Assembly: GCA_003242255.1 (NCBI GenBank)
Contig: QGUT01000001.1
Span: forward strand, 1-49,807
DNA length: 49,807 nucleotides
Origin: Bacillota bacterium
GTDB taxonomy: Bacteria; Bacillota; Thermosediminibacteria; Thermosediminibacterales; Thermosediminibacteraceae
Reading direction: 5' to 3'
Shown here in pieces: positions 32,667 through 39,971 of this stretch; positions within the stretch are counted from its first letter, which is position 1, and each line of letters starts with the position of its first letter. The notes under the pieces were generated by a model. It did not search any database. It saw nothing but the letters and a program-made list of their open reading frames with translations, and was not told the DNA's origin. Made by a program: the position numbers and the translations under genes.

Positions 32667-33808
32667 AGGTAGCAGTGCACTTTGGCGCTGGCAACATAGG
32701 CCGCGGGTTCATAGGTTTCCTGCTTTCCCGAGCCGGATACCAGGTGGTTTTTGTGGACGTCGACGAAGCTCTGATAGAAGCCCTCAACCGGGAGGGCAGC
32801 TACAGGGTGGTGGAAAAGGGGGATGAGCAAAAATTCCATCGGGTCGAAGGGGTAGAAGGCCTCCTGGTTCAAGACGAAGAAAGAGTCGCCGAAAAGATAA
32901 GCGAAGCCCGGTTGGTCACGACGGCGGTGGGGCCGGGCAATTTGAAGTCCATAGCTCCTGTCATAGCCCGGGGGATTTCCCGCCGGTTAAAGCTCGGGCC
33001 GGAGCCGCTTAACGTCATAGCTTGCGAAAACCTGGTAGGGGCCTCTACTTTTCTGGGGAAAAAGGTCATGGAATGCCTATCGGCTGAAGAAAGACGGGAG
33101 GCGGAAAAAATAGTGGGCTTTCCCGACGCTGCGGTGGACAGGATAATCCCTCCGCAGGAGAAAGATTCTTTCCTGGACGTGGCCGTAGAGCCTTATTTCG
33201 AATGGGTGGTGGATGCCGGCGGTTTTGCCGGCGAAATCCCTTCGATTCCGGGAGTAAAATTTGTAAACAACGTCCGGGCTTACGTGGAAAGAAAAATTTA
33301 TACGCTGAACACCGGACATGCCGTGGCGGCTTACCTCGGCTACGCAAGGGGTTTTTCCACCATCCTCGATGCCCTGCGGGACGACGGCGTATTTGAAGCG
33401 GTGAAAGGGGCTATGGAAGAGTCCGGGGCTTACCTGACGGCCCGGTTCGGCTTCGATAGAAAGCAGCACGGCGACTACATCCAAAATACGCTGAAGCGCT
33501 TCCTTAACCCGGCCTTGAAGGACCCGGTGGTTCGGGTGGGCCGCAACCCTTTGAGAAAGCTAAGCCCGGAAGAGCGGCTGGTCTACCCTGCCCTGAGAGC
33601 CCAGGAACTGGGGCTCATTCCCTCAAATCTCTGCCGGGGCATAGCTGCGGCCCTCCGATTCGACTACGAAAAAGACGAAGAAGCTGTGAGGCTTCAGGCC
33701 ATGGTCGGAGAAGAGGGGGTAGACCGGGTCCTGGAAAAAGTTTGCGGCATAGTGCCCGAAAACCCGCTGAGCGGGATAATAAAAGGGTTTTATGAAAAAT
33801 CGAATTAG
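32663..33808 (+). CDS. mtlD: Mannitol-1-phosphate 5-dehydrogenase
   Basis: Oxidises mannitol-1-phosphate to fructose-6-phosphate with NAD. The N-terminal Rossmann motif VHFGAGNIGRGFIGFLLSRA (residues 4-23), CENLVGAS and the PDAAVDRIIPP loop are typical, with the catalytic Lys region in VERKIYTLNTGHAVAAYLGY (about 213-232). Length 381 is normal. The start overlaps the mtlF stop. It is the last gene of the mannitol operon. Confidence 0.97.
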   Translation: MKVAVHFGAGNIGRGFIGFLLSRAGYQVVFVDVDEALIEALNREGSYRVVEKGDEQKFHRVEGVEGLLVQDEERVAEKISEARLVTTAVGPGNLKSIAPVIARGISRRLKLGPEPLNVIACENLVGASTFLGKKVMECLSAEERREAEKIVGFPDAAVDRIIPPQEKDSFLDVAVEPYFEWVVDAGGFAGEIPSIPGVKFVNNVRAYVERKIYTLNTGHAVAAYLGYARGFSTILDALRDDGVFEAVKGAMEESGAYLTARFGFDRKQHGDYIQNTLKRFLNPALKDPVVRVGRNPLRKLSPEERLVYPALRAQELGLIPSNLCRGIAAALRFDYEKDEEAVRLQAMVGEEGVDRVLEKVCGIVPENPLSGIIKGFYEKSN

Positions 33809-33829
33809 AGCATGTTTGACATATACTAT

Positions 33830-33866
33830 AGGTGGGCTCCTTTTTCACGGGGTACCCACCTTTTTC
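33830..33866 (+). terminator. Terminator of the mannitol operon
   Basis: AGGTGGG (33830-33836) pairs with CCCACCT (33855-33861) across a loop of 18 bases, followed by a T-run. Confidence 0.75.
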
Positions 33867-33897
33867 AATACCCGTTTGGGGAATTTTTTAATACTCA

Positions 33898-33926
33898 TTG
33901 ACAGCGAAAAATTTATTTAATATAAT
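33898..33926 (+). promoter_or_regulatory. Consensus sigma-A promoter of the selenoprotein gene
   Basis: TTGACA (33898-33903) and TATAAT (33921-33926) are exactly 17 bases apart. The next coding start is ATG 33948, which lies about 15 bases after the expected transcript start. Confidence 0.85.
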
Positions 33927-33947
33927 AAAATTAGGCTGGAGGTGAAA

Positions 33948-34235
33948 ATGATGGTAAAAATTAAGATAGAAGAAGAGGCCAGGGATTTCATCCTAAAGAA
34001 AAATGCCAATGCCGTGACGATTAAAATGGAGCGCTTCGGAGGAGGATGAGCGGGCTGCAGCTTCCTGCCTACCGTGTACGTGGGCGCACCTTCCAATGCC
34101 AGCGAATACGAAGTGTACGAAGTAGACGGGATAAAGGTGTACCTGAGCCCCCTCGTGGATAAAAGGGACGGCCTGAGAATCAGCCTGTCCAAATTCAGCC
34201 TATTTAAAAACCTGGTCGTCACCCACGATTATTAA
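33948..34235 (+). CDS. Probable selenoprotein with in-frame TGA (UxxC motif)
   Basis: Read with TGA at 34047-34049 as selenocysteine, this frame gives a 95-residue protein. It begins at ATG 33948 after CTGGAGGTG and a perfect promoter. The N-terminal half ends in ERFGGG, then Sec34-Ala-Gly-Cys37-Ser-Phe, a UxxC redox motif. The second half runs EVYEVDGIKVYLSP to VVTHDY without another stop. From memory this resembles small clostridial HesB-like or CC/Se-motif (seleno)proteins, in which Sec replaces Cys. GCAG-CTTC-CTGC (34057-34068) can form a short hairpin 8 bases after the TGA, but a proper bacterial SECIS is not proven. Its stop overlaps that of the XRE gene. A nonsense-mutated gene is the alternative. 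Confidence 0.78.
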
Positions 34236-35002
34236 TCCTTGGGCCGGTGCTCCTTGTAGAGCTGGACGAATTTCATGATGAACATGAATTCTTCCTGGGT
34301 GCAATCGGCTACCATTTCCAAAAAGGACCTGACCTTCGGGTCGGTTAGAAGCTTCTTGAGTTCCGGGTTCATCGGGCGCAGAAGCGAATTTATGTCGTCG
34401 TCATCGCTGATAAAATAGCAGGGCGAAACGGAAAGGGCGTTGGAAATTTTTTCGAGGGTCTTTATAGAAGGTTCCACCTTGCCGCTTTCTATCTGCCCTA
34501 TGAGTCCCGTCGAAACCCCCGCTTTTTTGGCCAGCTCCGCCTGGGTGATGCCGCGCTCCAAGCGAATTTTCTTTATTTTGTAGCTTATATGGGTAGCAGA
34601 GAGAAAATCCTGGGGGTTTGCGTTCAGGGCCTTGGCGATGGCCTTTAAGGTAGCCAGGGAAGGGAGGACTTTCCCGTTTTCGATCTGGCAGAGGTACGTG
34701 GCCGAAATGCCCGCCCTTTCCGCCAGTTCCGAGAGGGAAAGTCCTCTTTCGCGGCGCAGAATGCTTATCCTTTCGCCCGGCGAGGTCGAAGGACCTTTTT
34801 TCGAGGGGGACTCCTCGAAGAGGGCGTCTTTGGATATATTCAAAGCGGCTGCCAGTTTTTCGATGACCTCTATGGAGGGGAGCTTTTTGCCCCGCTCTAT
34901 TTCGCAAAGGTAAGATACGGAAAGCCCGGCCTTTTCTGCCAGTTCCTTTAAAGACATGCTTCGCTTTTCGCGAAATTCGCGGATGATTTTGCCGCAGATC
35001 AA
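34232..35002 (-). CDS. XRE-family regulator with three helix-turn-helix domains
   Basis: A 256-residue protein with three consecutive Cro/C1-type HTH domains: about residues 4-60 (SLKELAEKAGLSVSYLCEIE), 76-131 (SLSELAERAGISATYLCQIE) and 140-195 (TQAELAKKAGVSTGLIGQIE). A 60-residue C-terminal segment follows, containing a Cys and EEFMFIMKFVQLYKEH, of unknown function. Triple repeats of the same HTH are uncommon and suggest tandem binding to a long operator. The TTG start at 35002 has GGGGTG 7 bases upstream. A 9-base inverted repeat immediately upstream probably provides autoregulation. The regulated genes are unknown; the neighbouring selenoprotein and thioredoxin genes are candidates. Confidence 0.88.
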   Translation of the reverse strand: MICGKIIREFREKRSMSLKELAEKAGLSVSYLCEIERGKKLPSIEVIEKLAAALNISKDALFEESPSKKGPSTSPGERISILRRERGLSLSELAERAGISATYLCQIENGKVLPSLATLKAIAKALNANPQDFLSATHISYKIKKIRLERGITQAELAKKAGVSTGLIGQIESGKVEPSIKTLEKISNALSVSPCYFISDDDDINSLLRPMNPELKKLLTDPKVRSFLEMVADCTQEEFMFIMKFVQLYKEHRPKD

Positions 35003-35020
35003 CGAATTTCACCCCATTTA

Positions 35021-35049
35021 GTTATACTAAGATTTTATTATAGTATAAC
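35021..35049. promoter_or_regulatory. Palindromic operator upstream of the XRE gene
   Basis: GTTATACTA (35021-35029) and TAGTATAAC (35041-35049) are perfect inverted copies 11 bases apart, between the divergent XRE and trxA genes. On the minus strand the arms contain -10-like TATACT and TATAAT sequences, so binding would block the XRE promoter. Confidence 0.6.
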
Positions 35050-35070
35050 AAAATTTTCCCAAAAAATAAA

Positions 35071-35099
35071 TTGGGATTTCTTATAAAGTCGGTTATAAT
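35071..35099 (+). promoter_or_regulatory. sigma-A promoter of trxA
   Basis: TTGGGA (35071-35076) and TATAAT (35094-35099) are 17 bases apart, about 37 bases before the trxA ATG. Confidence 0.65.
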
Positions 35100-35135
35100 A
35101 AGAAAAGCGATATCCTTTGTGGAGGTGGGAATGAA

Positions 35136-35450
35136 ATGAAACCCATTACTCTGACCGACGACAATTTCGAGCAGGAAGTGCTCAATTCGGACGTTCCGGT
35201 CCTGGTGGATTTCTGGGCGCCCTGGTGCGGGCCGTGCCGCATGATGGCTCCCGTCATCGACGAGCTGGCCGAAGAATACGATGGCAGGATAAAAGTAGGT
35301 AAGCTGAACGTCGATGAGAACCCCAACAGCGCCGGTGCTTTCGGGATAATGAGCATACCGACCCTGATACTCTTCGAAAACGGCCAGCCCTCAAAAAAGC
35401 TGATAGGCTTCAGGCCTAAGGAAGAGATAGTTTCGGAGCTCGGAATATAA
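35136..35450 (+). CDS. trxA: Thioredoxin
   Basis: A 104-residue cytosolic disulfide reductase. The active site is WCGPC at residues 30-34 in VDFWAPWCGPCRMMAPV, and the cis-Pro is in MSIPTLILFENGQ. Length is standard. ATG 35136 follows GGAGGTGG by 7 bases; ATG 35131 is closed after two codons. It is monocistronic with its own promoter and terminator. No thioredoxin reductase gene is nearby. Confidence 0.97.
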   Translation: MKPITLTDDNFEQEVLNSDVPVLVDFWAPWCGPCRMMAPVIDELAEEYDGRIKVGKLNVDENPNSAGAFGIMSIPTLILFENGQPSKKLIGFRPKEEIVSELGI

Positions 35451-35466
35451 AAGCGTTTTTTCTAAA

Positions 35467-35497
35467 AACCGCCCGCAAAACGGCGGTTATTTTTTTG
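35467..35497 (+). terminator. Terminator after trxA
   Basis: AACCGCC (35467-35473) pairs with GGCGGTT (35482-35488) across CGCAAAAC, followed by ATTTTTTTG. Confidence 0.88.
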
Positions 35498-35501
35498 CGT
35501 A

Positions 35502-35530
35502 TTGACAAAAACTACCTTAGGGTATAATAT
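35502..35530 (+). promoter_or_regulatory. Promoter of the zinc transport operon
   Basis: TTGACA (35502-35507) is followed by TATAATAT; read as TATAAT (35523-35528) the spacing is 15, read as TAATAT (35525-35530) it is 17. It lies directly upstream of the Fur-type palindrome. Confidence 0.65.
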
Positions 35531-35544
35531 ATTTTTTGACTTAA

Positions 35545-35559
35545 TGCAAATAATTTGCA
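35545..35559. promoter_or_regulatory. Fur/Zur-family operator (7-1-7 palindrome)
   Basis: TGCAAATAATTTGCA is a perfect 7-1-7 inverted repeat, the geometry of Fur-family boxes, located at about +10 to +24 of the operon. The operon encodes a zinc importer and a Fur-family protein, so this is the natural site for zinc-dependent autorepression. Confidence 0.7.
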
Positions 35560-35583
35560 ATTAAATGAGAGGGGGATGGCCCG

Positions 35584-36510
35584 TTGAAAGCCAGGAGATT
35601 GTACTTCTTATTTGCCATCCTGATGGTCGCCGCCTTCTTAATTACTAGCTGTTCTCAGGAGACGGACAGTCAAGGACCTCGGAAAGGGGAAAAATTGAAG
35701 ATATACACCACCATATATCCTCTCTACGACTTCGCGGCTAAAATAGCGGGTGAAAAGGGTTTGGTCGAAAAGGTGGTGCCGGCAGGGGTGGAAGTCCATG
35801 ATTTCGAGCCGTCTCCCAAACTGGTGGCTGGAATCTACGACGCGGATGTGTTCGTGTACCTGGGGGGCTCGATAGACCCGTGGGCCGAGAAGATGGCCGG
35901 GCAGCTTTCAAAGGAAGGGGTAACGGTAGTAAAAGCAGGGGAGAGTCTCTTCGTGGAGGAACCGGATGAAGAAGGAAGCGATGATCATTCGGATTCCCAC
36001 GTGTGGCTGGACCCAGTGCTGGCCAAGGCTATGGCCGGGAGGATCGCCGAGGCTCTGGCCGAAAAGGACGAAGAAAATGCCTCTTATTACAGAGAAAACC
36101 TGAAAAAATTGGAAAATCGCCTGGACGATCTGGACCAGGAGTACAGTAAGGCTCTCTTACAGGCGCCCAAAAAGGATTTTATAGTAAACCATGCGGCTTT
36201 CGGCTACCTGGCAAAGCGGTACAATCTCAACCAGATCGCCATAAGCGGTCTTTCATCCCAGCAGGAGCCGTCGCCCAGGAAGCTGGCCGAGCTTTCGGAG
36301 CTCTGCAGGGAAAAAGGCATAAAATATATAATGGTGGAGGCGTCTTCCAGTTCCAAGCTGGCCAACGTGCTGGCGAGGGAAGTTGGTGCGAAAGTCCTGA
36401 TCCTCCACCCTCTGGAGAACTTGTCCGAGGAAGATATGAGAGCCGGCAAGGATTACTTCGCCCTCATGATGGAAAATCTGGAAAATCTCAAAAAGGCCCT
36501 AAACGAATAG
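35584..36510 (+). CDS. znuA: Zinc ABC transporter substrate-binding lipoprotein
   Basis: A 308-residue lipoprotein that captures Zn (possibly Mn) outside the membrane. The N-terminal signal ends in a lipobox, LITSC (Cys about residue 20). The cluster A-I fold has metal ligands expected at His in VEVHDFEPSP (about 73-82), a His-containing acidic loop DDHSDSHVWLDP (about 134-145), His in VNHAAFGYLA (about 201-210) and an acidic C-terminal site. The loop is short compared with His-rich ZnuA. The TTG start at 35584 follows GAGAGGGGGATGG. First gene of znuA-znuC-znuB-zur. Confidence 0.92.
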   Translation: MKARRLYFLFAILMVAAFLITSCSQETDSQGPRKGEKLKIYTTIYPLYDFAAKIAGEKGLVEKVVPAGVEVHDFEPSPKLVAGIYDADVFVYLGGSIDPWAEKMAGQLSKEGVTVVKAGESLFVEEPDEEGSDDHSDSHVWLDPVLAKAMAGRIAEALAEKDEENASYYRENLKKLENRLDDLDQEYSKALLQAPKKDFIVNHAAFGYLAKRYNLNQIAISGLSSQQEPSPRKLAELSELCREKGIKYIMVEASSSSKLANVLAREVGAKVLILHPLENLSEEDMRAGKDYFALMMENLENLKKALNE

Positions 36511-36522
36511 GAGGCGAAGGAT

Positions 36523-37269
36523 ATGGGGCTGCCGGTAGTGGAACTTCAAAATGTCAGTTTTTCGTACGGGGGGCCAAGGGTGCTCGAAAAAGTGAACATG
36601 AAGGTCGAGGCCGGCGATTTTATGGCCCTGATTGGCCCCAACGGCTCCGCCAAGACGACGCTCATGAAGATAATGCTGGGCCTTATCGCTCCTGACGAGG
36701 GGGAGGTGAGGCTCTTCGGCAAAAATGTGCGCAGCTTCCGCCAGTGGCACAAAATCGCCTACGTCCCCCAGAATGTGGGCCAGATAAATCTTTCTTTTCC
36801 GGCAACGGTCCGGGAGATAGTGGTGTCGGGGCTTTTCGGGAGAGGAATGACTTTAAAAGGAAAGGCACTGGAGGACGAGGTGAGGAAGGCTCTTTCTACC
36901 GTCGGCATTGAGTCCCTAGCGGCGAAACTCATAGGGGAACTTTCTGGAGGGCAGCGGCAAAAGGTGCTTTTGGCCCGCAGCCTGGTGGGAAGTCCCGAGG
37001 CGCTCTTCCTGGATGAGCCCACCACCGCCATCGACGCCGAATCCCAGGAGGAATTCTACGGCCTCCTGGAGCAACTCAACAAGGAGCAGGGCCTGACGGT
37101 GGTGATGATAACCCACGATATAGGCATGGCGTGCGGCATGGCGAGCAAAATAGGGTGCGTGAAAAACGGCAGGGTCGACGTCCACGAAAATACCAGGGAC
37201 GTGACGGAAGCCCATATAGCCGAAATTATGGGCTACAGCATTAAGAAACGGCGCCACAACGGAAGATGA
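36523..37269 (+). CDS. znuC: Zinc ABC transporter ATP-binding protein
   Basis: A 248-residue ATPase that powers zinc import. Walker A reads LIGPNGSAKTTLMK (about residues 36-49), with Ala where the third Gly of GxxGxGK is usual. The signature is ELSGGQRQKVLLARSL (about 138-153) and Walker B LFLDEPTTAID (about 162-172), followed by the switch His in VVMITHDIG. ATG 36523 follows AGGAGG. The Ala change keeps the Lys and Thr needed for phosphate binding, so it is probably functional. The stop is 16 bases before znuB. Confidence 0.93.
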   Translation: MGLPVVELQNVSFSYGGPRVLEKVNMKVEAGDFMALIGPNGSAKTTLMKIMLGLIAPDEGEVRLFGKNVRSFRQWHKIAYVPQNVGQINLSFPATVREIVVSGLFGRGMTLKGKALEDEVRKALSTVGIESLAAKLIGELSGGQRQKVLLARSLVGSPEALFLDEPTTAIDAESQEEFYGLLEQLNKEQGLTVVMITHDIGMACGMASKIGCVKNGRVDVHENTRDVTEAHIAEIMGYSIKKRRHNGR

Positions 37270-37285
37270 AGGGGAAGGAAGATTT

Positions 37286-38086
37286 ATGGAGATATTCCGG
37301 TATTCTTTCATGGTCAGAGCCTTTTGGGCCGGGATCGCCTCGGCCCTGGTCACTTCCACCATAGGGGTGTTCGTGGTGCTGCGCCGCATGTCGATGGTGG
37401 GGGATAGCCTGTCCCACGCAGCGCTGGCGGGAGTGGCTGCCGGCATGCTCTTCGGCTTTTACCCCTTTTACGGGGCTTTGGCCTTTTCGATCCTGGCGGC
37501 CCTCGTCGTCGAGATGGTGAGAAACACCTTTAAAAGGTACGCCGAAATAGCCCTGGCGGTGGTAGCGTCGGCGAGCATGGGGGTCGCCGTGGTCATGGTA
37601 AGCCTGGGCAAGTCCTTCAATTCGGACCTTTTTTCGTACCTCTTCGGCAGCCTCATGGCGGTAACGGAAGAAGACATCCGATTGATAACGGTCCTGGGAT
37701 TTTTCGTCCTGGCCGCTTTTCATCTTTTGCGAAGGCAGCTCTTTTTGCTGGCTTTCGACGAGGAAACAGCAAAGCTTTCCGGGATACCGGTAAATACGGT
37801 GAACACTTTCTTTTCAATCCTCACCGCCCTGACGGTGGCCCTGTCGGTCCGAGTAGTGGGCACGCTGCTGGTCTCGGCGCTCATTGTCATCCCGGCAGCG
37901 GTGAGCCTGCAGTTGGCCAGAAGTTTCGTTTCGGCCCTTTTGATTTCAAACCTGGTTGCCGTATTTTCGGTGGTGACAGGCCTTTATCTTTCTTTTTACT
38001 TTGACCTGGCTCCCGGCGGTACGATAGTGCTTATCGCTGCAGCTTTTTTGTTTGCGGTGCTCATCGTAAAAAGAAAGGCGGGATAG
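37286..38086 (+). CDS. znuB: Zinc ABC transporter permease
   Basis: A 266-residue inner-membrane permease of the ZnuB/MntB (ABC-3) family, with about eight hydrophobic segments. Typical sequences: MVRAFWAGIASALVTSTIGV (N-terminus), RRMSMVGDSLSHAALAGVAA (about residues 32-51, the interaction with the ATPase) and VVGTLLVSALIVIPAAVSLQ (about 190-209). ATG 37286 follows GGGGAAGGAAG. It abuts the zur gene, one base apart. Confidence 0.94.
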   Translation: MEIFRYSFMVRAFWAGIASALVTSTIGVFVVLRRMSMVGDSLSHAALAGVAAGMLFGFYPFYGALAFSILAALVVEMVRNTFKRYAEIALAVVASASMGVAVVMVSLGKSFNSDLFSYLFGSLMAVTEEDIRLITVLGFFVLAAFHLLRRQLFLLAFDEETAKLSGIPVNTVNTFFSILTALTVALSVRVVGTLLVSALIVIPAAVSLQLARSFVSALLISNLVAVFSVVTGLYLSFYFDLAPGGTIVLIAAAFLFAVLIVKRKAG

Positions 38087-38087
38087 G

Positions 38088-38507
38088 GTGGAATACGAAA
38101 ATATTTTGAAAAAAAACGGCCTCAAAGTGACCAGCCAGCGGCTGGCCATAATACAGGTGCTGGCGACTTCCCGGACCATGCTCACTGCAACGGAGATTTT
38201 TGAAAGAGCAAAGGACATGCTCCCGCGGGTGAATTTTTCTACCATATACAGGAATGTAGAAATTATGAAAAAAAGAGGAATACTATGTACTGTCATGAGA
38301 GATGATGGAATACCCACTTACCTTCTCAGGGTGGAGGAAAACCATCATCACCATTTGATATGCAAAAAATGCGGCAAGTCTATGGTAATAGAATGCTGCC
38401 CGATGGATTTTATGAAAAAAGAAGTGATGGAAAAAGGATTTTTGCCTCTCAATCACGAATTCGTCATATACGGGTTTTGCAAAGAATGCAGTGTCTCGGA
38501 AAAATGA
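38088..38507 (+). CDS. zur: Fur-family metalloregulator, probably Zur
   Basis: A 139-residue repressor. The winged helix (about 1-80) includes GLKVTSQRLAIIQVL and FSTIYRNVEIMKKRGIL. The dimerisation domain has a His-rich sensing segment ENHHHHLICKKCGKS (about 83-97) and a second CxxC, FCKEC near the C-terminus, giving the Cys4 structural zinc site. Zur rather than Fur or PerR is inferred from its place as fourth gene of the zinc importer operon. GTG 38088 follows GGCGGGATAG. The palindrome at 35545 is its likely target. Confidence 0.9.
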   Translation: MEYENILKKNGLKVTSQRLAIIQVLATSRTMLTATEIFERAKDMLPRVNFSTIYRNVEIMKKRGILCTVMRDDGIPTYLLRVEENHHHHLICKKCGKSMVIECCPMDFMKKEVMEKGFLPLNHEFVIYGFCKECSVSEK

Positions 38508-38532
38508 ATTTTTTTAGGAGAGGGTTTGATCT

Positions 38533-39561
38533 ATGAAAAAATTTCTCTGTTGGGTAGCCATAGGTCTGGTGATTGCGGCAATTTTTGCGGGCTGTGCGAG
38601 AAGGGGAAGAATGGGCGGAGATGGCGAGCCGAAAGAAGAGCCGAAAGAAGAAATGAAGGTATCCGATTATTTTCCCATTGATGACAATCTCTACTGGGAA
38701 TACGAAGGGGTAGGCAATGAGTTCGCAGGGGGAAGGGTGGATACGGAGTTTATCGAAGGGAATAAGGTTCAGCTCGCCCAGAACAACGGAGGCACCGTGG
38801 TCGCAAAAGTGTTTGAAGTGACCGACGAAGGTGTAAAACTCCTCAATTCTTTCGAAGAGAGCTATTTCAGGATAAATTATCTCGGGGCAGAACCTTCCTC
38901 GGAAAAGTATCTCTTGAAGGCCCCTCTGAAAGAGAAAAATAGCTGGCAGGAGGAAGGCACCACCTGGACCATCGAGAGCTTGAGCGAAAAAGTCGAGGTT
39001 CCGGCGGGAGAATTTACTTGCATCAAGGTGGTGGGAAAAAGCGGTGAATCCGTCGTAGAGAGGTATTTTGCCAAAGGGGTGGGCCTGGTCAAGCAGAAAT
39101 TTATCCAGGGGGATGTGGTGGTAGAAGAAAATCTGGCGAAATTCGGCGATGCTGAAAAGGACGATTCCCTCCCCGAAAAAGTGTTGACGATTTATTACCC
39201 TTCCAAGGACGCGGATAAATTGCTGGAAGATAAGGTCACCGAAAAATTCAGGACCGGGGACGCCCTTATAGACCGGATAACCTCCCTTTTAAAGGATGAA
39301 AAGTACAAGGTGCTCAGCCAGAACGCCCGGCTTCTGAACTTCAGCAGGGAAGAAGGCGTTCTGAGGCTGAACTTTTCCAAAGAGCTTGTAACAGAGATGA
39401 ACGCCGGATCGGGATACGAGGCCTTGCTTCTCTCCAGCATAGTGAAGACTTACGGCGAAAACCTGGGGTCCAGCGGGGTAATTTTGAACGTGGAAGGCAA
39501 GGGGTACGAATCGGGCCATTTCGTCTTCGGCAAGGACGAGGTCTTAAAAGTGGATGAATAG
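38533..39561 (+). CDS. GerMN-domain lipoprotein
   Basis: A 342-residue exported lipoprotein. The signal KKFLCWVAIGLVIAAIFAGC ends in a lipobox Cys (about residue 21). A charged Glu/Lys-rich linker (25-42) leads to a beta-rich domain (about 45-205, FPIDDNLYWEYEG...) seen in other clostridial lipoproteins. The C-terminal region (about 215-335) resembles a GerMN domain: VLTIYYPSKDADKL, DRITSLLKDEK, LRLNFSKELV, EALLLSSIVKTYGEN. GerMN is found in germination and sporulation proteins; the function is unknown here. ATG 38533 follows TTAGGAGAGGG, 25 bases after zur, so it may be read from the zinc operon. Confidence 0.8.
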   Translation: MKKFLCWVAIGLVIAAIFAGCARRGRMGGDGEPKEEPKEEMKVSDYFPIDDNLYWEYEGVGNEFAGGRVDTEFIEGNKVQLAQNNGGTVVAKVFEVTDEGVKLLNSFEESYFRINYLGAEPSSEKYLLKAPLKEKNSWQEEGTTWTIESLSEKVEVPAGEFTCIKVVGKSGESVVERYFAKGVGLVKQKFIQGDVVVEENLAKFGDAEKDDSLPEKVLTIYYPSKDADKLLEDKVTEKFRTGDALIDRITSLLKDEKYKVLSQNARLLNFSREEGVLRLNFSKELVTEMNAGSGYEALLLSSIVKTYGENLGSSGVILNVEGKGYESGHFVFGKDEVLKVDE

Positions 39562-39575
39562 TTTTATTGGGCCTG

Positions 39576-39609
39576 ATCACTGCCCTTGTAAATAGGGCAG
39601 TGATTTTTT
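39576..39609 (+). terminator. Terminator after the GerMN gene
   Basis: ATCACTGCCCT (39576-39586) pairs perfectly with AGGGCAGTGAT (39594-39604) around TGTAAAT, followed by six T. Confidence 0.92.
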
Positions 39610-39621
39610 AATTAAAATCTA

Positions 39622-39704
39622 TTGCATGATATGGAATTTTAAGCTATATTGTAAGGTGACGCCAGGATTGGCGTTATAATTATTTATCAAAAGGGGAATC
39701 CTGG
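39622..39704 (+). other. CRISPR-proximal region with promoter-like and alternative hairpin sequences
   Basis: TTGCAT (39622-39627) and TATATT (39645-39650), 17 bases apart, form a possible promoter. Just downstream ACGCCA (39659-39664) can pair with TGGCGT (39669-39674), or CCAGGATT (39662-39669) with AATCCTGG (39697-39704); the two folds exclude each other. It occupies the place of a CRISPR leader but may be unrelated. Confidence 0.35.
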
Positions 39705-39746
39705 TATGCTTCCAAATATGCAATTTTTTCGCTCATGTCCATCAGC

Positions 39747-39971
39747 GTTTCTAGATTACCTATAAGGGATTTAAACCAGCGATTTCAAGGAGTCTAAAGG
39801 AGCTTGCAACAGATTTTATAAATTACCTATAAGAGATTTAAACTGCGATCCTTGGGCCTTCTATAGCGATACCAGAGTTCGGTTTCTAGATTACCTATAA
39901 GGGATTTAAACTTCGCTTTCCATTCGTCCACAGAGAAGAAAGTTTTTAGATTACCTATAAAGGATTTACCC
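39747..39971 (+). CRISPR. Short degenerate CRISPR array, four repeats, no cas genes
   Basis: Four 30-base repeats lie at 39747-39776, 39814-39843, 39882-39911 and 39942-39971. They share TTACCTATAA in the middle; copies 1 and 3 are identical, begin GTTTCTAGA and end ATTTAAAC. Copy 2 differs at four positions. Copy 4 starts GTTTTTAGA and has a changed 3' end (ATTTACCC), as expected for the distal end. Spacers are 37, 38 and 30 bases. The repeat resembles type I-B repeats of thermophilic clostridia. No cas gene is in the window, so it is an orphan or relic. Confidence 0.85.

Noticed and set aside
34021..34060. A frameshift or simple pseudogene at the in-frame TGA (34047)
   Set aside because: Both halves stay in the same frame, the second half runs 61 codons to a stop, the gene has a consensus promoter and ribosome binding site, and TGA is followed two codons later by Cys. 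Selenocysteine is the better explanation, though nonsense mutation is not excluded.
39747..39971. An active CRISPR-Cas locus
   Set aside because: No cas genes in the window, few repeats, two of them mutated, and irregular spacers.
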